From BJGV01 sp964196335 (GTDB taxonomy: Bacteria; Pseudomonadota; Gammaproteobacteria; Burkholderiales; Nitrosomonadaceae), in contig OZ250175.1 in the NCBI GenBank assembly GCA_965238155.1, forward strand, positions 1,488,001 through 1,552,000: a stretch of 64,000 bases of DNA, given 5' to 3'. Below are positions 9,225 to 16,859 of the stretch, in pieces; the first letter of the stretch is position 1; each line of letters opens with the position of its first letter. The position numbers were made by a program, and so were the translations under genes. Under the pieces are notes generated by a model. The model was not told the DNA's origin. It was given only the letters and a program-made list of their open reading frames with translations, and did not search any database.

Positions 9225-10046
9225 ATGATTAAACTGATAATTTCAGCATCTTTCTTATCCAGAAATTCAATTCTGACAGGAATATTTTTCTGTACGACTC
9301 TTTTTGCCGGCTGCGCAACAATAATTCATCCACCCCTATTACCTGATGAAAAGCAAATTACACTAGAATCAGCCCGGGATTCATGGGCTCAGGTATTAAA
9401 TAGCCATGTGGATCCCAAAGGAAGAGTTAACTTTAAAAACCTTGATAAGGACTATCTGCCGCTATATCGCTATATAAAGTTTGTTGCCCAGTCCGATCCG
9501 ATAAGCCATCCTGAACGATATTCCACCTCTGATGAACGATTAGCTTACTACCTGAATTCATACAATGCACTCGCCATGTATGGCGTTTTATCGAAAGGAA
9601 CTCCACAAGATTTTGGCCAAATCTGGGATCGCGCCAACTTTTTTAAACTTACCGTTTTTAATATTGGCGGGAAGAAGATATCCCTTTATGACTACGAAAA
9701 TAAGGTTATTCGCCCTCTGGGTGACCCCAGAATTCATTTTGCTCTGAATTGCATGGTGAGAGGTTGTCCGCGGTTACCCCAGAAACCTTTTCTGGCTGAA
9801 ACTGTACAGTCGACACTAAATACGTTAAGCAAAGAATTTGTGAATCATCCCCGTCATGTGGAAGCTCTACATAAAGCACGACTGGTACGAATTTCAGAGA
9901 TCTTTAAATTCTATACTGAAGATTTTGTGAATGAACAATCAGATTCTTCCCTAATTACTTATATCAATCACTACCGTATTGATCCTATTCCTGAGCACTA
10001 TAAAGTGGAATTTATTCCTTATGACTGGACGATTAATAACCAATAG
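9225..10046 (+). CDS. DUF547 lipoprotein
   Basis: 273 residues. The signal sequence ends in the lipobox LFAGC (C30), so it is a predicted lipoprotein facing the periplasm. The DUF547 core is clear: LAYYLNSYNALAMYGVL, then IGGKKISLYDYEN and DPRIHFALNCMVRGCPRLP with the conserved cysteines. DUF547 proteins are of unknown function and often found with thioredoxin-like or peptide-modification genes. It is 27 bp after the radical SAM gene and overlaps the next gene by 26 bases. Confidence 0.85.
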   Translation: MIKLIISASFLSRNSILTGIFFCTTLFAGCATIIHPPLLPDEKQITLESARDSWAQVLNSHVDPKGRVNFKNLDKDYLPLYRYIKFVAQSDPISHPERYSTSDERLAYYLNSYNALAMYGVLSKGTPQDFGQIWDRANFFKLTVFNIGGKKISLYDYENKVIRPLGDPRIHFALNCMVRGCPRLPQKPFLAETVQSTLNTLSKEFVNHPRHVEALHKARLVRISEIFKFYTEDFVNEQSDSSLITYINHYRIDPIPEHYKVEFIPYDWTINNQ

Positions 10047-10473
10047 AGAGTTATTGATAAATACACTGCGGTACTTCATTGCAATTGTTTTATTTTTAAC
10101 AGGACTTGGAAAATTATTAGATATACCCGGATTCGTAAAGGTTCTGGATAATTATCAGGCTATTCCGGTATGGGGATTACACATAGTTGCTGTAGTAATA
10201 GTATTACTCGAACTAAAAATCTGCGAATGGTTGTTATGGAACAAAACATTAATTTCAGGCGCCCGGTACTCATTACTATTTCACAGTCTTTATACAATAT
10301 GGAGCTCGGTAACTTTAATACGAGGCATACCTGTTGAAAATTGTGGTTGTTTCGGAGTTTTTTTTGCACGACCTCTGACCGGATGGACAGTTATTGAAGA
10401 TTTGATTCTGGTTGCTGCTTCATGGACCCTATTAAATCTGGCAATAAGACAAAAGAAAAAACTAATAAATTAA
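10021..10473 (+). CDS. MauE/DoxX-type integral membrane protein
   Basis: 150 residues from the ATG inside the DUF547 gene; a longer reading from 9979 would only add an overlapping stretch. Four predicted membrane helices. The ENCGCFG motif before the last helix is the hallmark of MauE-like proteins, which support disulfide or redox chemistry in the periplasm. DoxX-type proteins also accompany bufferin/HvfA-type modified peptides. Together with the next gene, a thioredoxin, it probably handles thiols of the exported cysteine-rich peptide. That role is inference. Confidence 0.8.
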   Translation: MTGRLITNRELLINTLRYFIAIVLFLTGLGKLLDIPGFVKVLDNYQAIPVWGLHIVAVVIVLLELKICEWLLWNKTLISGARYSLLFHSLYTIWSSVTLIRGIPVENCGCFGVFFARPLTGWTVIEDLILVAASWTLLNLAIRQKKKLIN

Positions 10474-10560
10474 ATACCCTGATTTGTACCCAAATAAAAC
10501 AGATGAGAAGAATAATGAAATTATTTCATAAAACTTTTACTTCTTTATGGAAAAATTAAT

Positions 10561-11109
10561 ATGGAGCTATTACATCGCAATCTGCCGTTATGGATATCTT
10601 TTGTTCTTTATTTAAATATCGCTTCTGTATCGGCACAGGCTTACGACCCTCTTTCTCTGCCTAAGATGTACAAAGCACCTGAGCTGACAGGACTTAGCAA
10701 CTGGATTAATTCTAAACCTATAAAGTCAATGAGTGCGCTGAAGGGTAAAGTAGTTCTCATCAATTTCTGGACATACTCCTGTTACAACTGTGTGAATACA
10801 ATCCCATACATAAAGGCCTGGCATAAGAAATATAACTATAAGGGACTAGTGGTTCTTGGTATTCACACACCGGAGTTTAAATACGAGTATGACCTGAATA
10901 ATGTAAAGGAAGCTGTTAAAAAACATGGTATTACTTTTCCGGTTGTTCTGGATAATGAGTTTAAATTTTGGCGAGCCTACCATAATCGATACTGGCCTGC
11001 CTTTTATTTAATTGATAAGGATGGAATAGTCCGATACACCCATTTCGGAGAAGGACGATACAAAGAAACCGAAGCAGCAATTATCGGCCTCTTACACCGA
11101 AAATTATAG
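10561..11109 (+). CDS. exported thioredoxin-like protein, DipZ/TlpA type
   Basis: 182 residues with a signal peptide ending near VSAQA (about residue 27). The thioredoxin fold has FWTYSCYNC (C74 and C77, CYNC active site) and later GVHTPEF-like and YWPAFYLIDKDG segments. These match the C-terminal domain of DipZ, here as a stand-alone protein. Expected to act in the periplasm as a thiol-disulfide oxidoreductase. The 87-bp gap after the MauE-like gene and same strand place it in the operon. Immediately downstream is the separate promoter of the cysteine-rich peptide, its likely client. Confidence 0.87.
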   Translation: MELLHRNLPLWISFVLYLNIASVSAQAYDPLSLPKMYKAPELTGLSNWINSKPIKSMSALKGKVVLINFWTYSCYNCVNTIPYIKAWHKKYNYKGLVVLGIHTPEFKYEYDLNNVKEAVKKHGITFPVVLDNEFKFWRAYHNRYWPAFYLIDKDGIVRYTHFGEGRYKETEAAIIGLLHRKL

Positions 11110-11218
11110 AGAAACCGGAAAATTATTATTAATGATTCTACTTCAACCATTTTATATATCTATATTACTCAGAAGAATAGAAATGAATACAAAATAGGCT
11201 CAATATAATAAATAAATT

Positions 11219-11247
11219 TGTAACTTTTTTAATCTTATCTGCGTATA
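11219..11247 (+). promoter_or_regulatory. ECF-type promoter for the CGGK peptide
   Basis: -35 TGTAAC (11219-11224), a 17-base spacer, -10 CGTATA (11242-11247), 62 bp before the ATG. It matches both promoters at 7.8 kb in both hexamers and spacing, giving the peptide its own strong start inside the cluster. Confidence 0.65.
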
Positions 11248-11309
11248 CAGGTTTGTAACATATATATCTAAACCACCTTTTATTAAGGTAAAACTTTAAG
11301 GAATTAATT

Positions 11310-11498
11310 ATGAAACCAAATTTATCCAGATTATCTGTTGTTGCACTAACCGCTGCAACATTCTCTCTTCCTGTTGCTGCCGCTGATGTTTTATCCGGTA
11401 GCGCAAGCGATAATCCTATAAAGACAATTGGCTACTGTGGTGGTAAGTGTGGCGGCAAATGTGGCGGTAAGTGTGGTGGCAAATGTGGCGGCAAGTAA
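11310..11498 (+). CDS. exported CGGK-repeat peptide, putative modified-peptide precursor
   Basis: 62 residues. A Sec-type signal peptide (LSVVALTAATFSLPVAAA) probably cleaves near residue 25. A short linker follows, then a C-terminal tail of five consecutive CGGK units (C43, 47, 51, 55, 59) ending at the stop codon. The Shine-Dalgarno AAGGA lies 9 bp before the ATG. The layout recalls HvfA and bufferin-type precursors, whose repeated GKC/EGKCG motifs are modified and bind metal. Those are made by DUF692 enzymes, of which none is seen here. A radical SAM enzyme, redox proteins and YHS proteins surround it. Metal binding or peptide modification is inference. Confidence 0.88.
   Translation: MKPNLSRLSVVALTAATFSLPVAAADVLSGSASDNPIKTIGYCGGKCGGKCGGKCGGKCGGK
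11436..11495 (+). repeat. five in-frame 12-base CGGK codon repeats
   Basis: Each unit encodes Cys-Gly-Gly-Lys. The glycine and lysine codons alternate (GGT/GGC, AAG/AAA) so that no two neighbouring units are identical in DNA, while the protein repeat is perfect. Confidence 0.95.
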
Positions 11499-11605
11499 GT
11501 AACGTAGTTAAGCAGGTAAGACTCTGTATCCGTAGCGGAATATTCTCCCTGATTTTCTGCTACGTGATTCAGACTTTTAAATATAATTAACAGAGATATA
11601 GTTTA

Positions 11606-12349
11606 GTGTCTGAAAATCATAATCACAAAAGAATGAACAAAGATCTGCCCTGCACTGATCAGGAAGTAATGCAGCAGTCTGCGAATAATCTTCTGGGTTG
11701 TTATGAATACTTGTCTAAAACAAATCAGCATTTACTATTTCCATTATTAGGTACCAGGACTCCCAGACAGTGGGCACATTACCCTGAAGATGACGTAATT
11801 GATCGCTCTACAGGATATCAATACTTTTATCACTCTCATTCACCGGAAGATCGTCAAAATACAGAACATGGCCATTTCCATCTGTTTGCACGTATGGATA
11901 GTGAGAAACATGAAATTGAAGCTAATACAGAAACAAAATTCCTCGATAAACTGAAGTCAACACCTGTCAGACAGTCAAACAATGTAAATCTTTTGTGTAT
12001 TTCACTGGATGCAAAAAGTCTACCAATATCTATGTCCACCGTTAACAGATGGGTTACTGAGGATCACCTGCTGAGTTGGAATTCGACGCTATCTTTGCTT
12101 AAAGGATTCCATATTTCCACTCCGGGATATGAAACTGTAAATCAGTGGTTAGAAGCGATGCTTGGTCTTTTCTTACCGGAAATTGTTGACCTGCTGGTAC
12201 AAAGAGACCTGAAACTGGCCACACTAGCCGAGAGCAATAACCACCAGAACGACTTGCTGGAAGATAAAAATATTGAATTGTTATCAGAAACTGTAATTGA
12301 TATTGATCAGAAGATCGCCGCAATTAGTGAAGAAGAGATAACAGATTAA
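11606..12349 (+). CDS. DUF6969-like cytoplasmic protein
   Basis: 247 residues from a GTG start; an ATG 27 bases later is an alternative. No signal or membrane segment. The centre has WAHYPEDDVIDRSTGYQYFY, then a histidine cluster and EHGHFHLFAR, which I associate with the DUF6969 family. The C-terminal quarter is helical and acidic. Histidines in EHGHFH could bind metal, but the function is not known. It directly follows the CGGK peptide gene in the same direction, without a promoter of its own that I can see, so it may be a partner for making or sensing the peptide. Confidence 0.65.
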   Translation: MSENHNHKRMNKDLPCTDQEVMQQSANNLLGCYEYLSKTNQHLLFPLLGTRTPRQWAHYPEDDVIDRSTGYQYFYHSHSPEDRQNTEHGHFHLFARMDSEKHEIEANTETKFLDKLKSTPVRQSNNVNLLCISLDAKSLPISMSTVNRWVTEDHLLSWNSTLSLLKGFHISTPGYETVNQWLEAMLGLFLPEIVDLLVQRDLKLATLAESNNHQNDLLEDKNIELLSETVIDIDQKIAAISEEEITD

Positions 12350-12396
12350 CCCCCTGAAAAATGCAGAATAATATTATATTCAGAGAAGCCTGTTAA

Positions 12397-12858
12397 ATGA
12401 AATCTATAGCAAAAAGAATTCTTATTCCTTTTCTGGTTGCTCTTTTTATTACTGGTCAGACTTATGCAAGCAGCCCTGTCTACACAGGAGAATCTGAGAA
12501 TAAAGCAATTAAAGGTTATGATGCTGTTTCATATTTTATCGGCAGCGGGCAGCCTGTTAAGGGTTCTCAGGACTTTCAAACTTCGTGGCGTGGTGCCGAC
12601 TGGCATTTCTCTTCCCAGAAAAACCTTACAACATTTATAGCTGACCCGGAAAAATATGCACCTCAGTATGGTGGATACTGTGCCTGGGCAGCGGCACACG
12701 GAGGGCTGGCAAAAGGTGATCCGAATGTTTACCATCTTGAAAACGGAAAGATTTACTTAAATTATGATGAAAGCATTAAGAAAGGATGGATGCCACGAAA
12801 AAATGAGCTAATCTCTCTGGCAGATAAAAAGTACCCTACTTTGGTTACTATTAAATAA
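12397..12858 (+). CDS. exported YHS-domain protein
   Basis: 153 residues with a signal peptide (cleavage near TYASS, residue 25). The YHS domain fills the rest: AIKGYDAVSYF, WHFSSQKN, FIADPEKYAPQYGGYCAWA. YHS domains occur in heavy-metal ATPases and metal reductases and are thought to bind metal; the conserved cysteine is in GGYCAW. It follows the DUF6969-like gene by 47 bp on the same strand and is followed by a diverged paralogue. A periplasmic metal-handling role fits the cysteine-rich peptide. Confidence 0.85.
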   Translation: MKSIAKRILIPFLVALFITGQTYASSPVYTGESENKAIKGYDAVSYFIGSGQPVKGSQDFQTSWRGADWHFSSQKNLTTFIADPEKYAPQYGGYCAWAAAHGGLAKGDPNVYHLENGKIYLNYDESIKKGWMPRKNELISLADKKYPTLVTIK

Positions 12859-12902
12859 ACTCTATGGATATCAGGCAATAATCCTTGACAGAATATATTT
12901 AT

Positions 12903-13421
12903 ATGAAAATACTCATCCGGACCATAAAATTATTTATTACTCTGATATTTATATCTACAGTTTCCTCTTCAATGCTCTGGGCTATAGATTTACCACACAA
13001 TCTCATAATCGATAAAAAGATATTACAGGGAAACAGTAATGAAGAGTTGCCACATAATCTTGGCATACATGGCTATAGCTCGGTTTCCTATTTTGAAAAA
13101 AATAAAGCAGAGATGGGGCTCTCTCATTTTAGTACAGAATATAAGGGAAAAATTTACTGGTTCTCCTCTAAAGATCAGATCAAAACATTTAATAAAAATC
13201 CGGAACAGTATATTCCTACCTTTGAAGCGTTCTGTCCTTATGCTCTCGCTTTAGGGCGTAAAATAGGAATCGATCCGACTAATTTCAAAATTGTTGCAGG
13301 CCAGTTACTACTTTTTCATCGTACTGATGAAATTGATTCATTAAAAGCGTTTAATGCATCAGCTAACCAGGATGAAATATTACGTCGCGCCAGAGAAAAT
13401 TACCTGTCACTGGATTTCTGA
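12903..13421 (+). CDS. second exported YHS-like protein
   Basis: 172 residues from the ATG at 12903; an in-frame TTG 18 bases upstream has no better ribosome site. The signal peptide ends near SMLWA. The YHS-like core is GIHGYSSVSYF, IYWFSSKDQ and FNKNPEQYIPTFEAFCPYALALG, collinear with the preceding gene but clearly diverged: the YGGYC motif has become FEAFC. It probably arose by tandem duplication. The C-terminal tail (about 140-172) is extra, helical and charged. It is the last gene of the cluster before scar 4. Confidence 0.78.
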   Translation: MKILIRTIKLFITLIFISTVSSSMLWAIDLPHNLIIDKKILQGNSNEELPHNLGIHGYSSVSYFEKNKAEMGLSHFSTEYKGKIYWFSSKDQIKTFNKNPEQYIPTFEAFCPYALALGRKIGIDPTNFKIVAGQLLLFHRTDEIDSLKAFNASANQDEILRRARENYLSLDF

Positions 13422-13610
13422 CTCTTAATAAACCATTACAAATTTCCCGAAAATAAACTAAGAAATGAAATTCAGATCTAATTGGTGCAGAAGCGAAATG
13501 ATATATGACTATTGAGAATGAAACCTTTGAAAACTATTTCTGTATATATCATCCGAGCATAAAAAGTAAAGTTAAAACCATAAGATAGATATAAAGATCA
13601 ATAGCTTGAG

Positions 13611-13782
13611 GCGTCTGGAATCGAACTCTTACCCTCTAGTACTTTATTAATCATGGGTCTATAACTGAAATAGGTGCTTCGATTTCCTTGAGATACCCCC
13701 ATCCCTACCCCCAAAATAACTGGCTGTTATCGGAGCTTACTGGAAACTAATTACGAACGTCCGCTTTTGGCACAAAGCAGAC
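13611..13782. repeat. ssrA-type attachment scar 4 with palindromic repeat
   Basis: AGGCGTCTGGAATCGAAC is a decayed ssrA 3' end. The arm matches scar 1 (TTTATTAATCAT, TACCCCCA, CTACCCCCA, GGCTGTTATCGG, TGGAAACTAA) rather than scars 2, 3, 5 and 6, so a second element type is involved. It ends in a near-perfect palindrome (13759-13782). The rest of 13422-13920 shows no gene. Confidence 0.55.
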
Positions 13783-13920
13783 TTTCGCGAATGAGTTCTA
13801 TCTACCCAGAGCGGACATTCAACGAACAAATTGAACGGCACAAACGGACCACTAAGGCAAACAGCTTCAGCATAATTACATCCGCTCAAACGACTTGTTA
13901 GGCGCTGCTCGTGCTTAAGG

Positions 13921-14622
13921 TCACCATAGGGGTTTACTTAGGTTCTCAGCGAATAAAGAGAACATGAGATTGAAACTTATGCTTATCCTAAGCTTGTCAC
14001 TATCGTTTCGTGAAACCGAGTGCTCTAAATAGGCTGGAAACATCAAGAGCGTCCCCGTACTTACGTTCACCACGACCTGATCTGTATTTTGGGTTGTGAG
14101 TTCGGTAACTGGAGGCCTGATGATGCCGGTTTGTGGCCTAGGATCGTGAAAATTAATTGTATCAGCTCTTGCCTGTGTTTGAACGTAGTACACACCGCTC
14201 AAAAAGTTATTCGGATGACTGTGAATTGCGTGAGACGCTACAGTTGAATTGATATTGGCCCAGCAACCGGTGATCTCGACCGCATCATAGCTGACCTTAA
14301 GAAATCGCAACACTGTTTTCGCTGTGGTATGAATGCGTGGTACTAGATCAATGAATTCTTCGCGTTTGTGCAGTTGTAGATTTGACTGCCAAGAGTCACC
14401 AAGCGAAATATTGGCCAGGTCCGGGTTCATTCGATTTAGGGCTTTAAGTATCTTCGTATTTACTTTCTCATAGAATTCTGGCGTTGACTGAATCTTCCAG
14501 ACAAACGTTGGAAAAATAGACAAAATATCTGAGCCCTCTATCCAGTTATCATCTTTAGTTAACATTGAATTCCGAATAACGTTAGAACGTCCCTTGCCGT
14601 ATAACATCTTAATACATGACAA
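13921..14622 (-). CDS. putative 2OG-Fe(II) oxygenase (TIGR02466 type)
   Basis: 233 residues. The iron ligands and 2-oxoglutarate site are visible: SHAIHSHPNNFLSGVYYVQ, NFHDPRP (His/Asp), and near the end GTLLMFPAYLEHSVSRN with DKLRISISFN (His then Arg). N-terminal residues ILSIFPTFVWK are typical for this family of uncharacterised dioxygenases. The true start may be an internal ATG such as residue 20. It is an isolated gene between repeats, with no biosynthetic partner, so the substrate cannot be guessed. Confidence 0.82.
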   Translation of the reverse strand: MSCIKMLYGKGRSNVIRNSMLTKDDNWIEGSDILSIFPTFVWKIQSTPEFYEKVNTKILKALNRMNPDLANISLGDSWQSNLQLHKREEFIDLVPRIHTTAKTVLRFLKVSYDAVEITGCWANINSTVASHAIHSHPNNFLSGVYYVQTQARADTINFHDPRPQTGIIRPPVTELTTQNTDQVVVNVSTGTLLMFPAYLEHSVSRNDSDKLRISISFNLMFSLFAENLSKPLW

Positions 14623-14741
14623 TTATGCTAAGACATCACACTATACAAGATAGATTTGCTTGTTGTTACCATAAAGTACGCCACAGTGTGATATCAGAGA
14701 AATATTAATTCTTAATCACATTTTATGTTGTACAAGTGAAT

Positions 14742-14765
14742 GTCCGCTATTGGCACAAAGCAGAC
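14742..14765. repeat. palindromic repeat copy
   Basis: GTCCGCTATTGGCAC with right arm AAAGCAGAC, upstream of the oxygenase gene. Two changes from the consensus arms. Confidence 0.6.
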
Positions 14766-14862
14766 ATTCCTTAGCTAGTTAACCCGCTTCAGCACGATTT
14801 ATCTTCTCCGGTACATGGGCGTATACTGATAAATATAAAATCTTATCTATTTTAAGAAAATA

Positions 14863-15168
14863 ATGCTAAAACAACCTAAAAGTGCTCTCGAAGCATTTAA
14901 GATTTTACAGAAACTAGTTAGCGAACCATACGATGGAATATGTGGGGAGCTTCCCGAGTGGATACCACAACAGTTTATAAATAAATTTAAGAAAATCCAG
15001 TCCAGGTTACTGATAGAGGGGAGATATAATCCTCATCAGATTCGACAACATATAGCAGACTATCCAAGCTATCTGGATAGCCCCGAACCAGAGATAGTTG
15101 GCGTAGAGATTCCGGATACTATACTCGATGATATTGACCGGCTATGGATTTTTAAATATGCGATTTAA
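14863..15168 (+). CDS. unrecognised 101-residue protein
   Basis: A soluble, mostly helical protein with an acidic C-terminal third (SPEPEIVGVEIPDTILDDIDRLW). No signal, membrane helix or known motif. The coding-like composition and length make a real gene plausible, but the ribosome site is weak (TTTTAAGAAAATA before the ATG). It stands alone between the palindromic repeat at 14.74 kb and the PLAT/DUF2934 module. No function is suggested. Confidence 0.45.
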   Translation: MLKQPKSALEAFKILQKLVSEPYDGICGELPEWIPQQFINKFKKIQSRLLIEGRYNPHQIRQHIADYPSYLDSPEPEIVGVEIPDTILDDIDRLWIFKYAI

Positions 15169-15507
15169 GGAGGCGAACCATAAGGATTGGAAATATTACT
15201 TGGTAATAAAACTTCAAAAAGTATTATCCGCGGGCAAAAAGAAAATGAAAATTTATAGACAGGAAAAGAAAAAAGTACAGAAAAAAATAAAGCCAGATCA
15301 GACGCAATCAAGGCAATGGTCTAAATTTTAGTCCGTAATTTTTACTACCGGCTGATCTGGATTTTATCCACATTACTGTAGCTATATTTTTCAATTCACG
15401 CTAAATATAAGGAGTAGATGAGTGACGCATAACTCTCTGGACAATCCCTCAAGGACATGCCAGCGTCTTCCTAGATCAGTTCAGCTCAGAAGACCACTCA
15501 TCAGTTT
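15169..15507. other. gene-poor stretch
   Basis: Only a lysine-rich overlapping reading frame (to 15331) that I do not trust. A short TCCACATTACTGT stretch near 15369 also occurs in the two conserved non-coding blocks at 24.4 and 27.8 kb. Nothing else is visible. Confidence 0.4.
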
Positions 15508-15974
15508 CTAATGAGCCGTAATAGTTTCACCCAGAAACATCACTTTAGGCCCCCTAACACCAGACCATAAATAGGATTTCTCTCCTAACGCAGAGTAAAC
15601 AATATGTTCAGAACCCGCATCAACAGTTGCCCTTATTTCTACAAAATCCCAGTAATCATTTTTAGACCCGGGTTCAAAGCGTATATAGAGAGGGCATATA
15701 GATAGATCCTCCGTATCAGTCTGCTGATATGAGCAATACAAATCACTTTTATCTTCAGACAGATCAACATCTGTTTCCTTACCTAATACAATTGGTTGGT
15801 CCAATCCAGACAATACGATCGTTTGTGCCAGACCCGGTTGAAAGTCTTTATCCTTAAACTCGGTAAGATGGTACTCTTTACACCCAATATTTAGATAAGC
15901 ATCACCATGAGTTCCGGCGCCATTCCTTGCGCACCTGTTTTAATCAGAACAGATATTTGATTGACATTAGCCAT
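15508..15974 (-). pseudogene. PLAT-like domain gene, copy 1, frameshifted
   Basis: The start MANVNQISVLIKTG (ATG at 15974, good GGAGGA ribosome site) runs out of frame near 15925. One missing base there restores GTHGDAYLNIGCKEYHL and then the rest of the protein to 15508 (CPLYIRFEPGSKNDYWDFVEI, HIVYSALGEKSYLW). The repaired product of about 155 residues aligns along its length with the intact copy at 26.8 kb. The fold resembles PLAT/LH2 lipid- or protein-binding beta-sandwiches. Real decay and sequencing error cannot be separated here. It is downstream of a DUF2934 gene, as in copy 2. Confidence 0.7.
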
Positions 15975-16047
15975 TTTAATCTCCTCCTTTGAAGTGATTA
16001 AATATTTATTTCCTTCAACTGTAACAGTATCAAGCTACAAGAAGCTA

Positions 16048-16341
16048 TTAGCCAGAATCTCCTGATTGTGAAACACCATCTATCTCAGCTTCTGCTTCTA
16101 ACCAGTCCCGTTCCTCATAACCGCTCTCAAAACCACGTTGTGCAGCACGATGAAGAGCAACTTCAGTAATCTTTTGTAAACGCACATTTCTGTGCCCCTT
16201 GCCACGATAATAATTAGAATCAGCCATCATTTGCTGGCGATCTTTTTTATCGTTAAGTTTTTCTTCTTCCTCACTTACAATGGTTTTATATGATCTAGAA
16301 GATTCACTTTTACCCTCTGTATTATATTTGTTTGACATCAC
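16048..16341 (-). CDS. DUF2934 protein, copy 1
   Basis: 97 residues. The C-terminal motif ALHRAAQRGFESGYEERDWLEAE is the DUF2934 signature, here as the pieces AAQRGFESGY and RDWLEAEAEI; the N-terminal half is charged and low-complexity. The function of DUF2934 is unknown. A strong ribosome site (GGAGGGA) precedes the ATG. The gene sits 73 bp upstream of PLAT copy 1. The pair, including its leader, recurs at 26.8-27.6 kb. Confidence 0.8.
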   Translation of the reverse strand: MMSNKYNTEGKSESSRSYKTIVSEEEEKLNDKKDRQQMMADSNYYRGKGHRNVRLQKITEVALHRAAQRGFESGYEERDWLEAEAEIDGVSQSGDSG

Positions 16342-16859
16342 TCCCTCCTAATATTTCGGTAAAAAGGAACGTTGGTAGAACACATTGCAATATGTTCTAA
16401 ATATGAAACAATCTGCTACCATAGGATTAGAGTGTGTTAGTCATAGAAAATTCACATAAAAACTACTTTTTTTCTTCTAAGAGGTTTTTGTTAAAGTATT
16501 TAAATACTTAGAATACTAATATTTAGACGGAAAAAGAAATGATTGTTTCTACCATAAACCAGATGATGAAAGCTGCATCCAATTCTATAATCGTACGAAA
16601 ATAAATTATGATTTTTTCAGTTTGTTCCCAAATCCCCGCTCACTGGCTTATAATTTTCTTTGTTTTAACTGAGCACTCATACTTCCTTCAACGTAAAATA
16701 ACTACGCTTACGATTATGAGCAAGTTCACTTCAAGAATAACTCTGCATTAAAATATTACTAACTGACGGAATAATTACTAAAAAAATCCTCATATTCTTA
16801 TTACTAATGAAAAATCATATATAGACTACTGTTTTATTAATGAAATTTCTTCAAGGCAG
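16342..16859. other. long AT-rich intergenic region
   Basis: Upstream of DUF2934 copy 1 there is homology to the leader of copy 2: AGTCATAGAAAATTCA here, AGTTATAGAAAATTCA there, both followed by a T-rich TTTCTTCT stretch. This may hold the shared promoter. The remainder up to gltD shows no supported gene. Confidence 0.4.

Noticed and set aside
15128..15331. A 67-residue lysine-rich reading frame overlapping the end of the gene at 14.86 kb
   Set aside because: It starts inside another gene without a usable ribosome site; the AAGGAGG near 15167 is not followed by a start codon in this frame. Composition is low-complexity.
16541..16606. A 21-codon plus-strand frame (MIVSTINQMM...)
   Set aside because: A purine-rich stretch precedes it but there is no paralogue, membrane helix or conserved leader to support it.
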